A DNA stretch of 64,000 nucleotides from Psychroflexus tropicus DSM 15496 (GTDB lineage Bacteria; Bacteroidota; Bacteroidia; Flavobacteriales; Flavobacteriaceae). The stretch spans positions 1 through 64,000 of the forward strand of contig NZ_KB905342.1 in the NCBI RefSeq assembly GCF_000378765.1, in the 5' to 3' direction. Shown piece after piece: positions 17,212 through 26,707 of the stretch. Position 1 is the stretch's first letter, and every line of letters starts with the position of its first letter. The position numbers and the translations under genes were made by a program. The notes under the pieces were generated by a model. That model was not told the DNA's origin. It saw only the letters and a program-made list of their open reading frames with translations, and made no database searches.

Positions 17212-18891
17212 ATGAAAAATAACTTAATTAAAGCTGGAAGCTTAGGGTTTCTTGCATCAAGCCTTCTTGTAGGATGTGCAAGCGGTCCAAAAATCACTTC
17301 AAAACCCATTCCCAATCTACAAAACACTAACGAAAAGGTCGTAGATCTCACGGATGAGGAATTAGAAAATTGGGGAAGTAAAGATCTTAGCAAGGACACC
17401 ATACCTGGGATGAGTATAGAAAGAGCTTACACAGAGCTCGTCAAAGATTATCAGGGCAAAACCGTAGTTGTAGCTGTACTCGACAGCGGTATCGATATAG
17501 AACACGAAGATCTGGAAGGAGTGATTTGGACAAATATAGATGAAGTTCCTGATAATGGAATTGATGATGATGGCAATGGATTTGTAGATGATATTCATGG
17601 CTGGAACTTTTTAGGCGATGTGGTAGAGGAAAACCTGGAATACACTAGAATTGTTCGAGACTACAAAGATCAATTTGAAGGTAAATCCATTAGCGATATA
17701 GATCAGGATCGAGAGGATAACTTTAAACTGTACAAGGCTGCAAAAGCTAAATATGATGAAGAGCTAAAAGCTACAGAATCCAATATCAATAGATATGTGA
17801 TGATGAACAATCAAATTCAGCAAGCTGAAGAAAGTTTGAAGAACGAACTTGAGGTAGATAAGCTGACGATTGATAATGTAACAGCCTTTCAACCAGAAGA
17901 TGATACTGCAGTCAATCAAAAAATGATGTTGCTTAATCTGATGAATAATTTTGATGAAGATTTGACAGTTATTCAAGATCAGCTTGCGGAAGCAATAGAA
18001 TATTTTGAGAACAGAAAACAATACCACTTCAACCTGAATCTAAAAGCTAGAGAGAAGCACTTAGGAAATGATGAAGATGATTTTTCAACCAAAATTTATG
18101 GTAATAATCAAGTAAGTGGTCCTACAGAGGAAAAAGAAGATGCAAAGCACGGAACTCACGTAGCTGGAATCATAGCTGCTAGCAGAGACAATGATAAAGG
18201 AATGAATGGTGTGGCCAACAATGTTTTGATCATGCCTATACGAGCAGTACCTGATGGAGATGAGTATGATAAAGATATAGCTCTCGGAATTCGTTACGCT
18301 GTAGATAATGGTGCTAGTATCATCAACACTTCCTTTGGTAAATACTTCTCTACCCATCCAGAATGGGTGATGGAAGCTATTAAATATGCAGAGGAAAACG
18401 ATGTTTTAATCGTAAATGCTGCAGGTAATGAAGGCCTGAACCTTGATGATACAAGGGTATATCCTAATGATGAAACTCCAGAGAATCCAGAGAATTTTGT
18501 CGACAATTTTATCAATGTAGGATCTATTACTTCTGAATATGGGGGAAACCTGGTTTCTGGCTTTTCTAATTACGGAAAGCAGAGTGTAGACCTATTTGCA
18601 CCAGGATCGTCTATTTATTCTACTACGCCTTTAGACACCTACGAATTTTTACAAGGAACTTCAATGGCTTCTCCTAATGTAGCTGGAGTAGCCGCTATGA
18701 TAAGATCTTTATATCCCAAGCTTAGCGCCGCTCAGATGAAACAGATATTAATGCAATCTGGTCTTACCACAGAAGAGGAAGTCATCCTAGGCGGAGACCC
18801 TGAAAACACAAAAACGTTCAGTGAATTGTCAGTTTCTGGAAAAATAGTAAATATGTATAACGCAATCATTTTAGCCTCAAAAACCAAATAA
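17212..18891 (+). CDS. S8 (subtilisin-like) serine peptidase lipoprotein
   Basis: The 559-residue protein has a lipobox (LLVGC, Cys22), so it is anchored in the envelope. Catalytic residues are in place: Asp91 (AVLDSGID), His313 (KHGTHVAG), the oxyanion Asn406 (NAAGNEG) and Ser484 (GTSMASPN). Between the Asp and His blocks lies an unusually long insertion of roughly 170 residues (about 130-300), rich in charged helix and partly coiled-coil. It probably forms a lid or a substrate-binding arm. The gene stops just before the M1 aminopeptidase, suggesting an envelope protein-degradation pair. Confidence 0.92.
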   Translation: MKNNLIKAGSLGFLASSLLVGCASGPKITSKPIPNLQNTNEKVVDLTDEELENWGSKDLSKDTIPGMSIERAYTELVKDYQGKTVVVAVLDSGIDIEHEDLEGVIWTNIDEVPDNGIDDDGNGFVDDIHGWNFLGDVVEENLEYTRIVRDYKDQFEGKSISDIDQDREDNFKLYKAAKAKYDEELKATESNINRYVMMNNQIQQAEESLKNELEVDKLTIDNVTAFQPEDDTAVNQKMMLLNLMNNFDEDLTVIQDQLAEAIEYFENRKQYHFNLNLKAREKHLGNDEDDFSTKIYGNNQVSGPTEEKEDAKHGTHVAGIIAASRDNDKGMNGVANNVLIMPIRAVPDGDEYDKDIALGIRYAVDNGASIINTSFGKYFSTHPEWVMEAIKYAEENDVLIVNAAGNEGLNLDDTRVYPNDETPENPENFVDNFINVGSITSEYGGNLVSGFSNYGKQSVDLFAPGSSIYSTTPLDTYEFLQGTSMASPNVAGVAAMIRSLYPKLSAAQMKQILMQSGLTTEEEVILGGDPENTKTFSELSVSGKIVNMYNAIILASKTK

Positions 18892-18893
18892 TT

Positions 18894-20717
18894 ATGCTAA
18901 GAAAAATAATAACAATCTCATTAGTACTTGTTTTTACAGCCACAATGGCTCAAAATAATACTGGCTACTGGCAACAACATGTAGATTACGAAATGGAAAT
19001 CGATTTTGATGCAGGATCTTATCAGTATGATGGGGAACAAAAGCTGGTGTACAGTAACAATTCTCCAGATACTCTATCTCGGGTATTTTATCATATGTAC
19101 TTCAATGCCTTTCAGCCCAACAGTGAAATGGACATCAGATCCAGAACCATCAAAGATCCTGATGGACGGGTAAAAGATCGAATTTCTAAATTAAGTGAAG
19201 ATGAAATCGGTTTTATGAGACCGAAATCCTTGAAGCAAGATGGCAAGCCTTTAAATTATGAGCTGGTAGGAACCGTACTAGAAGTAGAACTTGACCAACC
19301 CATTCTCCCTGGAGAATCTACCACATTTATGATGGAATTTAAAGGGCAGGTTCCCGTTCAAATTCGAAGATCAGGAAGAAATAATGCAGAAGGAGTAGAA
19401 TTATCGATGACGCAGTGGTATCCTAAGATGGCCGAATATGATTTTGAAGGCTGGCACGCCGACCCCTACATCGGAAGAGAATTTCATGGTGTTTGGGGAG
19501 ATTTTGATGTCAAAATTACAATCGATAAAGACTTCATATTAGGCGGTACAGGTTATATCCAAAATCCTAATGAGGTGGGTTACGGCTATGAAGATGAAGG
19601 CGTCAAGGTTAAAAGGAGAGGAAAGAAATTAACCTGGCATTTTGTAGCCCCTAATGTTCATGATTTTACCTGGGCTGCAGATAAAGAGTATATCCATGAT
19701 CAGATCACGGGGACTGATGGCACGACCCTACATTTTCTTTATAAAGACAATGAGGACATCAAAGAGAATTGGAAAAAATTACAATCAAAGACATCAGATC
19801 TTCTTGACTACTTCAATGAGCATATTGGCGATTATCCTTATGATCAGTATTCTGTTATCCAAGGCGGAGACGGAGGTATGGAATATGCTATGTGTACGCT
19901 CATCACTGGAGAGCGAAAATTTGGAAGCCTTGTAGGAGTTACTGCTCATGAAATGGCTCATGCCTGGTTTCAGCATATTCTTGCAACAGACGAAGCTCAA
20001 CACGAGTGGATGGATGAAGGTTTTACTTCATACATATCTGGTCAGGCTATGAATGAAATAATGGATCAAAATGAAGAAAATCCAACTGCAGGAAGCTACA
20101 GAGGCTACGTAAGCTTAGCCAATTCTGGCTATGAGCAACCTCAGACCACACATGCTGATCGTTATCAATACAACCAGGCTTATGGAATTTCAGCCTATTC
20201 TAAGGGCGCTGTATTTCTTGCTCAGTTAGGATATTTAATTGGAGAAGAAAACTTGAGTAAAACTCTAAATAGATATTTTGACGATTGGAAGTTTAAACAC
20301 CCTACGCCAAATGATTTCATACGAGTCGCTGAAAAAGTAAGTGGAGCTGAGTTAAGCTGGTATCTTAATGATTGGACAAGAACGACCAACACAATAGATT
20401 ATAGCGTAAAAGATGTTTCAACTGAAAGTCAAAACACCATAATTACGCTGGAGCGAATAGGGTTAACTCCTATGCCACTTGAGGTAAAAGTGAGTTATGA
20501 AGGGGGAACTTCTGAAACCTATTACATTCCCTTAAGAATAATGAGATGGGAGAAACCTGAAGCTGGAAAAGTCGTAGAAGATTGGGCCTGGGCTTATCCT
20601 ACTTATGAACTTAATATTCCTACTAAAAGATTTAGCATTGAGAAGATAGAAATTGACCCTTCTGGTCTTATGGCGGATGTCAACAGAGAAAACAATGTCA
20701 AAGTTATGAACGAATAA
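18894..20717 (+). CDS. M1-family metallopeptidase (aminopeptidase N-like)
   Basis: The 607-residue secreted peptidase has a signal peptide ending near TATMAQ. The gluzincin zinc site is complete: His352-Glu353-Met-Ala-His356 with Glu375 eighteen residues on (HEWMDEGFTSY). The M1 exopeptidase motif is replaced by GGDGGMEYAM, an acceptable GxMEN-like variant with Glu. It begins two bases after the stop of the S8 peptidase gene and ends at a shared bidirectional terminator. It likely trims peptides in the periplasm or at the cell surface. Confidence 0.92.
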   Translation: MLRKIITISLVLVFTATMAQNNTGYWQQHVDYEMEIDFDAGSYQYDGEQKLVYSNNSPDTLSRVFYHMYFNAFQPNSEMDIRSRTIKDPDGRVKDRISKLSEDEIGFMRPKSLKQDGKPLNYELVGTVLEVELDQPILPGESTTFMMEFKGQVPVQIRRSGRNNAEGVELSMTQWYPKMAEYDFEGWHADPYIGREFHGVWGDFDVKITIDKDFILGGTGYIQNPNEVGYGYEDEGVKVKRRGKKLTWHFVAPNVHDFTWAADKEYIHDQITGTDGTTLHFLYKDNEDIKENWKKLQSKTSDLLDYFNEHIGDYPYDQYSVIQGGDGGMEYAMCTLITGERKFGSLVGVTAHEMAHAWFQHILATDEAQHEWMDEGFTSYISGQAMNEIMDQNEENPTAGSYRGYVSLANSGYEQPQTTHADRYQYNQAYGISAYSKGAVFLAQLGYLIGEENLSKTLNRYFDDWKFKHPTPNDFIRVAEKVSGAELSWYLNDWTRTTNTIDYSVKDVSTESQNTIITLERIGLTPMPLEVKVSYEGGTSETYYIPLRIMRWEKPEAGKVVEDWAWAYPTYELNIPTKRFSIEKIEIDPSGLMADVNRENNVKVMNE

Positions 20718-20740
20718 TTTCCAAAACTTTGATAAGCTAA

Positions 20741-20767
20741 AAAGCCATTCAATTATTGAATGGCTTT
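20741..20767. terminator. bidirectional hairpin terminator
   Basis: AAAGCCATTCAA (20741-20752) and TTGAATGGCTTT (20756-20767) form a perfect 12-bp stem with a 3-base loop, with T-runs on both strands. It serves the M1 peptidase gene (plus) and the convergent T9SS gene (minus). Confidence 0.88.
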
Positions 20768-20771
20768 TTTA

Positions 20772-22808
20772 TTAGTTTTTGATGAGGAGTTTGAACGTTT
20801 TAGTCATATTATCAGATTTAAGATTAACCAAATACACTCCTTCACCAGGTCTGAAATCGTCAATAATAAGAGTGTTTGCAACCCCAGCTTGATGAGTATA
20901 CAGCTGCTGACCTATCAAGTTAAATATGTTGACCTGAACGTCAGTTAAGTTCTCTAAACCAGAGAGCTGAAAGGAGTCTCTGGTAGGATTCGGATGTAGC
21001 CGAACCGAGGCTAATAGATTAGCCTGAACCGATAAAGTTTCAGGTGAAATCTTAATTGAAAAGCGATCCTGTGAGGTAGATCCCGCAACTGATGAATCCA
21101 CATTAAATTCATAGGAAGGATCACTACCTCCTATAGGTGTTTCTGTGTTTAGATAATGGTCTATCAAATAGATTTGTGCTGGAAACTCGTCTGTAGTTTC
21201 AAATTTTAGAACATAATTCTCTCGTCGATATTGATCAACGTATAACGGAAGGAATATCTCTTCATTGGGCATAGACCTTCTTTCTAAAGCTATAAGGTCT
21301 TGATCTAATACCCTTGTTAAGTTTTCATCTACATTAGGAAGTTTCAATATATCATCTTCATTGGAGTCTGAGTAAGAGTCTCCAAATTTAACTCTGAAGC
21401 TATCTGAGGGAGTACTTCCCTGTTCATAAGATAGTTGATTATATAATTGAACATCGATGTAAGCTAGATCATTTTGCGATAAGATCTCGGTTTGGGAAGG
21501 ACTTAGAGCCTTATCCTGTTCTGAAAAATTGATTTGAGCAAAGCCGTTATCTTTAGTTTGGACGAAGGCCGCCTGCATGGGTTGCAAGTATTGGTTAGCT
21601 TCAGAATTTGAGGAATTAGTCACAGTAGATAGGTCTATGATGACAAAAGCTCCTCTACCCCCTAGCTCCGACTCTTCTAAATCTTGAACACCACCCATGG
21701 TTGGATCCCACACATAATATACATCATTTCTAATATTGATAGAGTTTTTTAGAACAGAACTCATATCGATCTGCGCATGGTAAGGGTTACCAATCAAGCT
21801 AAATCCATTTTTTTGATTTGAAATCTGACTTGATGAAAAATTATCTGTTATCAATTCTCCGTTAGATCTCAATCTTGTAGACGTAGGTGTAGTAGTGTTT
21901 GAATAAATGTTAATATGTCTATCTCCTCTTATAAGCACCATATAAGGAGATCCTGCAGTAAGTGTAGTTTCATCAGTATTTCCGATTGGAACAAACTCGT
22001 TTAAACTATGAGAATATTCAAACATTGAGGCATCTCCTGAAGGGTTATAATCAAACCCATTATCGCCATCTTGGCCTAGGTGGGCAGGACCGGGACCTGG
22101 ATTTAAACCTGTGATGTGAGTCCCTAAACCTTCTGGAACACTGTCATCACTAAAGCCTTCTGCATCTTCCTGCCAGTTTTCTCTTATTGAAGAGCTTGTA
22201 TTGACCGATGGACTAACCATTCGATAAGCTCTCCGTGCTGGAAAGCATTGTTCTGTAGTAACCTTACCTGTAATGTTACCTTGAACTCTTACGACTTGAG
22301 CTGTAGAATTGGTTGTAAAATCACATTTTAAGTTTAAATGATTAAAGGTCAATAAATTTCCATCTTCGATATATAGATTACCATAAACTTGAATTTCATC
22401 TTTGACATGAACAGTTGATGGATTATTAACTCTTATATGGTGAAATATTCCTTCACCCCTTATAAACTGTGCAGAATTTCCATTGAAAATTAATTCCCCT
22501 TCCCCTTTTATCGACCCTTCATTTTCAAGATGTCTGTTTATTTTGAGTGAATAAAATTTTTGAATATTGATGCTAACTTCATCATCAACTTCCAGCTCTT
22601 TTATCTCTACCTGAATATCAATGATTGCGTTAGCTTCTACAACGACTTTGGAATTAATAGATGGCAGCTGACCACTTTCCCAATTATTAGGGTTGCTCCA
22701 GTGACCCTCAGTAATAAATCTAGAGGTGTCGAGAAGAGTTGATTCTGCTTTAGTATTTAGAGAAAAAAATAAAGCAAGAATTAGAAAGATAAAAAAATAT
22801 TTATTCAA
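20772..22808 (-). CDS. T9SS-exported surface protein 1 (678 aa)
   Basis: The start is TTG at 22808; no in-frame ATG exists and it aligns with the MNK- starts of its two paralogues. After the signal peptide comes a W-NNW-GQLP block (residues about 35-55) typical of the beginning of right-handed beta-helix modules. Next is a conserved section shared with the paralogues: EQCFPARRAYR, GFDYNPSGDASMF, ANQYLQPMQAAF. The C-terminus is a type A T9SS sorting domain (LHPNPTRDSFQLSG, then a Gly-Val-Tyr-Leu-Val strand). Unlike its paralogues it has no small CTERM gene behind it. Probably an adhesin-like surface protein. Confidence 0.85.
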   Translation of the reverse strand: MNKYFFIFLILALFFSLNTKAESTLLDTSRFITEGHWSNPNNWESGQLPSINSKVVVEANAIIDIQVEIKELEVDDEVSINIQKFYSLKINRHLENEGSIKGEGELIFNGNSAQFIRGEGIFHHIRVNNPSTVHVKDEIQVYGNLYIEDGNLLTFNHLNLKCDFTTNSTAQVVRVQGNITGKVTTEQCFPARRAYRMVSPSVNTSSSIRENWQEDAEGFSDDSVPEGLGTHITGLNPGPGPAHLGQDGDNGFDYNPSGDASMFEYSHSLNEFVPIGNTDETTLTAGSPYMVLIRGDRHINIYSNTTTPTSTRLRSNGELITDNFSSSQISNQKNGFSLIGNPYHAQIDMSSVLKNSINIRNDVYYVWDPTMGGVQDLEESELGGRGAFVIIDLSTVTNSSNSEANQYLQPMQAAFVQTKDNGFAQINFSEQDKALSPSQTEILSQNDLAYIDVQLYNQLSYEQGSTPSDSFRVKFGDSYSDSNEDDILKLPNVDENLTRVLDQDLIALERRSMPNEEIFLPLYVDQYRRENYVLKFETTDEFPAQIYLIDHYLNTETPIGGSDPSYEFNVDSSVAGSTSQDRFSIKISPETLSVQANLLASVRLHPNPTRDSFQLSGLENLTDVQVNIFNLIGQQLYTHQAGVANTLIIDDFRPGEGVYLVNLKSDNMTKTFKLLIKN

Positions 22809-22825
22809 ACCGCATTTTCGTTTAT

Positions 22826-22872
22826 CAAAAGTAGCGATTAGATGAAGCTTGATTTGTAGAATAAATTCGAAA
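22826..22872 (-). promoter_or_regulatory. conserved upstream element plus -7 box, T9SS gene 1
   Basis: On the minus strand TTTCGAATTTATTCTACA (22872-22855) is followed after exactly 21 bp by TACTTTTG (22833-22826), a perfect TAnnTTTG. The TTG start codon is 18 bases beyond. The element contains two TTC half-sites 10 bp apart. The same layout occurs at 26366-26412 and 30911-30957. Confidence 0.75.
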
Positions 22873-22932
22873 TCAGGCAGATATGTAAAATTCTATTCTC
22901 ATTTAACAATAATAAAGTTATTGTGAGGCGCT

Positions 22933-22950
22933 TGTAGAATTAAGTCTACA
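22933..22950. promoter_or_regulatory. palindromic variant of the conserved upstream element
   Basis: TGTAGAATTAAGTCTACA is half identical to the 18-bp element but forms an inverted repeat (TGTAGA/TCTACA). It lies between the small CTERM gene's terminator and T9SS gene 1, with no TAnnTTTG box 21 bp away. It may be a second binding site or a chance resemblance. Confidence 0.35.
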
Positions 22951-22956
22951 AAAAAC

Positions 22957-22982
22957 AAAACCACTTGTTATCAAGTGGTTTT
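22957..22982 (-). terminator. terminator after small CTERM gene A
   Basis: AAAACCACTTG (22957-22967) and CAAGTGGTTTT (22972-22982) form an 11-bp stem with a 4-base loop. On the minus strand the hairpin is followed by a T-rich run (22951-22960). It closes the T9SS protein 2/small protein A unit. Confidence 0.85.
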
Positions 22983-22994
22983 ATTAGGTAGTTT

Positions 22995-23192
22995 TTATTT
23001 ATTTTTCACTTTCCTAATCCCAAGGTAGCCTCCAACTGCCAAGCCTATGGCGATTAGACCGTTGATAGGGGCTACCGGCTCATCTCCCACATCATCATCA
23101 AAACCAGGTAACTGTGCCGATGCTTCAGTAGATAGTAATAACATGATGAGTAATAATCCTAATAGTATATAGTGTGACTTTTGAAGTTTCAT
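22995..23192 (-). CDS. tiny secreted protein with CTERM-type anchor (copy A)
   Basis: The 65 residues consist almost entirely of sorting signals: a signal peptide (to about ...STEASA), an acidic linker QLPGFDDDVGDEP, then VAPINGLIAIGLAVGGYLGI as a motif plus membrane helix, and a basic end RKVKNK. The three-part tail resembles the PID-CTERM class of short Bacteroidota proteins; I name that class from memory. It starts two bases after the stop of T9SS protein 2, so translation is likely coupled. Cleavage at the PIN motif would free a peptide of only about 15 acidic residues. Confidence 0.75.
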   Translation of the reverse strand: MKLQKSHYILLGLLLIMLLLSTEASAQLPGFDDDVGDEPVAPINGLIAIGLAVGGYLGIRKVKNK

Positions 23193-23593
23193 ACCTATTG
23201 TTTTATAAGTTTGAAGGTTCTTTCACCTTGATTGGTTTTCAATTTGACTAAATAAATGCCTGTATTCGCCTTAAAGTCGGTTACCTCTATCGTAGATTGT
23301 CCGCTTAAGCTTTGTTTATACACCTGCTGACCCAGCATGTTATAAATCTCCAGCTCTGCACCTTGCTCTAAGTCTCTGCCTGTTATGCTAAAGCTACCCT
23401 GTGTAGGATTAGGGTAAAGACTCAAAGTAGACAGACTCTCTTCTACTGTGGATAAGCTCTCAGGTTCAAATACCAGACTAAAGCGATCTGTAGCTACAGA
23501 TTCTGGAATAGAATTGTCTATGCTAAAAGCATAGGTGTTTTCTGAACTTGTCATCTCAGTCAACTCATTTAAATAAGCATCTTTGAGGTAGAC
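23026..23593. repeat. long direct repeat, copy A
   Basis: The segment covers most of the small CTERM gene A, the 2-bp junction and the end of T9SS gene 2. It matches 26541-27108 at a constant offset of 3515 bp. Over about 23170-23593 only around eight differences are seen by eye (roughly 98% identity). Homology ends sharply after the GGTAGACTT point. Confidence 0.85.
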
Positions 23594-26347
23594 TTTATAA
23601 TTACTTAAATTCTCTATGTCGACGAATTCTAGGGTGTAATTGAAATGCTTATAGTTGTTAATAAACAAATCTAAAATTTCTTCTTCTTTAGGATACTGTC
23701 TTAATTCAACCGACAAAAAAGAATTACTTTCTACTCGTGCAAGATTTTCATCATCGTTACCCATTTTGTGAAAATCATCATTAATTTCATTTTCAAAGTC
23801 ATCACCAAAGAAGAGCTTTAACCCATCTACAGAAAATAAATCTGAAGACACTTCGTCTTCTGCATAAAGATTTAACTGAAGATATTCTGTTTCATCTACT
23901 GAAAAAGTTGTAGTCTGAGGGTTGGAAACCACTTTCTGAGACTCTGTAAAGTTTAATGCTGGTGTAGACGAAAGTGTACTAGTTTCTACAAATACAGACT
24001 GCATCGGCTGCAGGTATTGATTAGCAGACGAAGAGCTGTTGTTATTTGACCAGTTACCCGCTACTTTCGAAACTGTTACATACGCCCCTCTTGTGCTTAT
24101 GGTCGGATCCCAAACATAAAAGACTCGTGGTCTCAAATTTGCAGAGGCTGTCAAAACTTGATCCATATCGACTTGAGCATGGTAGGGGTTTCCTACTAAA
24201 TTAAAAGAACCACTATTAGAATTCAGGGGGGTTGAGGTGGTTAAGCTACCAGTAGTAAGCGTCCCAAAAGCAGACAGCTTTGTATCTGTAGGAGGTGCGG
24301 AATTTGACGTTATATCAATTGTCCGGTCTCCACGAATCATCAAGCGATAAGGCCGACCTACCGACAAATTATCGGTAGTATTCATAGCCATGCTCCAGCT
24401 TGCATTTAGGTTATCAAAAGTAAACATGGAAGGATTTCCAGAGGGATTGTAATCAAATCCATTCTGACCATCCTGACCAACAGTTGCATTTGAAGACCCT
24501 GGCTCTACTCCTGTAATGTGGGTTCCATAGTTTAAACGTGGTACATCTAAGTAATTACTCGGATTGTCCTGCCAGTTGGCTCTAATAGAAGTTGATGTAT
24601 TAACAGAAGACGTTACAAACCTAAAGGCTCTGTTGGCAGGAAAACATTGCTCTACAGTTACACCACCACTTATGGAACCAGTTACTTCGCCCACTTGAGC
24701 TGTTTTTCTAACAGGCGTGAATTGACAAGCTAAAGTTAATCTATCATTGGTATCAAAATCTCCGTTAATGACGTCCAATAATGAGGTTAAAGTAATGTCT
24801 GTATTACTAGTTACACCACTAGCATTTTCTATGGTAAGAATATCTAAATTTCCTGAGATAAAGTTGTCTGGTATAGTTTGAGCGCTCGTTCCAGAAAAGT
24901 AAAGGTTAGACCCAGGTGTGCTTCCATTGATTAAAGAATTATTGCCTCTTGTGACATCTCCGGAAATTGCAAATACATTGCCATTGATGACTATTGAGGT
25001 GTCATCTTCCATAGTCAAATCCTTAGCGCCAGCATTGCTCAATAAAACAGGATATCTAGGAGCACCTGAAGGAATCAGGACGTTAAAATTGGCATTGGGT
25101 ATTTCACCATTTAACCAGTTAGAAGTATTATTCCATTCATTTGATACTGCCCCTGTCCATTCAGAATCAACACAGGTCCCAACAAGATTTACGACAGCAC
25201 TTATACCGGGTTCCATACTTGTATTTTCAAATCGGATAGAATGGAAATCACCAATTTCAAATACCAAGTCATCGAAAGTAGCCTGCCCTAGCGCATTAGT
25301 TGTTTGAGTCAAAGTACCTAATAATTCTCCTGGACCCGTTTCAATAAAAGCAGTTATAGCAAAACCTGCCTGCTCAACAGGAGCACCATTGAAATCCTGA
25401 ACTTGCACCACAAAATCCTGAGCCATCTCCCCATTACAATCGGACACTGTTGGCTGGCTTACAACTTCGATTTCTCTAGCTACAGATAAGGATTCTTCAT
25501 TATAAGCAATAAAAGCTGGATCCGAACTTCCACTAAATGTATATTCCAAAGCAACAACTGAACCAACATTTGCAGCCGTAATTCCAAAGCTTGAAACATC
25601 AAGAGCAATAAAACGTATGTCTCTTCGAGTATTTGTAATCCCTGCTGTACTATTTAATCTATAAAAATCAATGATCCAACTTGCTAACCTTGGAGCTGAA
25701 GAGTTATTATCCAATCTAAATGAGACCTCGGTACCTACCATATTCCCAGAAGCATCTACTAACCTGGCAAGATCAAATGAGCCTGAAGGTTGAGCTATTT
25801 GAGATATGAGAATATCTGGAATATTATCTCCGATAGCCGAAGGCTCTATTCCATTGGCACTTAGTCTAAATTCGAAACTATTACTAGAAGGTATGTTAGC
25901 GAATCCAGAACCCAAATTAAGTCCTTTCTCACCGTTGGTTAGAAATTGTGTCAATTCCTGACCGCTTAAGTTTGCTTCAAAAGGTTCGGTTGATGAAGAA
26001 TTTACTCCATTGTCAATGCCGTCAAACAGTTGACCTAATCCAATGTAATAAGCCCCACCACCAGATGTAGGTAAGGAATTAAAAGGTAAGGCTCTAAAAT
26101 TAGCAGGCGTAAATGTTACACCCTCCTGGGTCAACTTTGCATCGTCAACTCCTGTTGAAAAGGTAGTTCCTCCGAATCTAAATCCTAATAAGTTATGAGA
26201 GTTTTCTGGTTCAATTGAATTTATTGAACCTTGGCCAGACACCCAGTATCCTTCATAATCTGTTATGATTTGATCTACTGTCTGTGCTTGAGTGAAACTC
26301 AATGCAAACACAAAAAGTATCGTTAATAGATAAGTAATCTTGTTCAT
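23195..26347 (-). CDS. T9SS-exported surface protein 2 (1050 aa)
   Basis: Signal peptide (MNKITYLLTILFVFALSFTQ). An N-terminal region of about 270 residues has no recognised domain. A beta-sandwich-like section follows (PTVSDCNGEMAQDFVVQVQD, about residues 300-390), probably an invasin/Big-type domain. Then come a W-NTSNW-GEIP beta-helix start near residue 395 and the module shared with the two paralogues (VEQCFPANRAFRF, NQYLQPMQSVF). The last about 75 residues form the T9SS type A sorting domain (LYPNPTQGSFSITG). Its final 200 codons are nearly identical to those of protein 3. It is followed at once by small CTERM gene A. Confidence 0.85.
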   Translation of the reverse strand: MNKITYLLTILFVFALSFTQAQTVDQIITDYEGYWVSGQGSINSIEPENSHNLLGFRFGGTTFSTGVDDAKLTQEGVTFTPANFRALPFNSLPTSGGGAYYIGLGQLFDGIDNGVNSSSTEPFEANLSGQELTQFLTNGEKGLNLGSGFANIPSSNSFEFRLSANGIEPSAIGDNIPDILISQIAQPSGSFDLARLVDASGNMVGTEVSFRLDNNSSAPRLASWIIDFYRLNSTAGITNTRRDIRFIALDVSSFGITAANVGSVVALEYTFSGSSDPAFIAYNEESLSVAREIEVVSQPTVSDCNGEMAQDFVVQVQDFNGAPVEQAGFAITAFIETGPGELLGTLTQTTNALGQATFDDLVFEIGDFHSIRFENTSMEPGISAVVNLVGTCVDSEWTGAVSNEWNNTSNWLNGEIPNANFNVLIPSGAPRYPVLLSNAGAKDLTMEDDTSIVINGNVFAISGDVTRGNNSLINGSTPGSNLYFSGTSAQTIPDNFISGNLDILTIENASGVTSNTDITLTSLLDVINGDFDTNDRLTLACQFTPVRKTAQVGEVTGSISGGVTVEQCFPANRAFRFVTSSVNTSTSIRANWQDNPSNYLDVPRLNYGTHITGVEPGSSNATVGQDGQNGFDYNPSGNPSMFTFDNLNASWSMAMNTTDNLSVGRPYRLMIRGDRTIDITSNSAPPTDTKLSAFGTLTTGSLTTSTPLNSNSGSFNLVGNPYHAQVDMDQVLTASANLRPRVFYVWDPTISTRGAYVTVSKVAGNWSNNNSSSSANQYLQPMQSVFVETSTLSSTPALNFTESQKVVSNPQTTTFSVDETEYLQLNLYAEDEVSSDLFSVDGLKLFFGDDFENEINDDFHKMGNDDENLARVESNSFLSVELRQYPKEEEILDLFINNYKHFNYTLEFVDIENLSNYKVYLKDAYLNELTEMTSSENTYAFSIDNSIPESVATDRFSLVFEPESLSTVEESLSTLSLYPNPTQGSFSITGRDLEQGAELEIYNMLGQQVYKQSLSGQSTIEVTDFKANTGIYLVKLKTNQGERTFKLIKQ

Positions 26348-26365
26348 AATAAGATATTTGTCAAC

Positions 26366-26412
26366 AAAAATAGACTTAGCTCATGATCCTGTTTGTAGAA
26401 TTAGTTCGAAAT
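26366..26412 (-). promoter_or_regulatory. conserved upstream element plus -7 box, T9SS gene 2
   Basis: On the minus strand TTTCGAACTAATTCTACA (26412-26395), then 21 bp, then TATTTTTG (26373-26366). The ATG lies 19 bases beyond. The element is identical to that of T9SS gene 3 and occupies the place of a normal -33 box, as expected for an activator-dependent promoter. Confidence 0.8.
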
Positions 26413-26506
26413 TCAAGTACTAAAAACTTGTCTCTAAATCTGCAAATCAAATTCGAGGTTTATTTTGGATTAATCCAACTAAATAAGAATTTTTACAGAC
26501 CGAGTA

Positions 26507-26707
26507 TTAGCTACCGTTCCTCAGTTTGGTATAACCAAAATAGCCTCCAACTGCCAAGCCCATAGCGATAAGACCGTTGATTGGGGCTACCGGCTCATCT
26601 CCCACATCATCATCAAAGACAGGCAACTGTGCCGATGCTTCAGTAGATACTAATAGTAGGATGAGTAATAATCCTAATAGTATATAGTGTGACTTTTGAA
26701 GTTTCAT
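26507..26707 (-). CDS. tiny secreted protein with CTERM-type anchor (copy B)
   Basis: Paralogue of copy A: 66 residues with the same signal peptide, acidic linker (QLPVFDDDVGDEP) and PINGLIAMGLAVGGYFGY helix. The last residues differ (TKLRNGS instead of RKVKNK). It begins two bases after the stop of T9SS protein 3 (TAG-GT-ATG), again implying coupled translation. The conserved acidic linker in both copies argues that the mature peptide matters. No CTERM-processing enzyme is encoded in this window. Confidence 0.75.
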   Translation of the reverse strand: MKLQKSHYILLGLLLILLLVSTEASAQLPVFDDDVGDEPVAPINGLIAMGLAVGGYFGYTKLRNGS

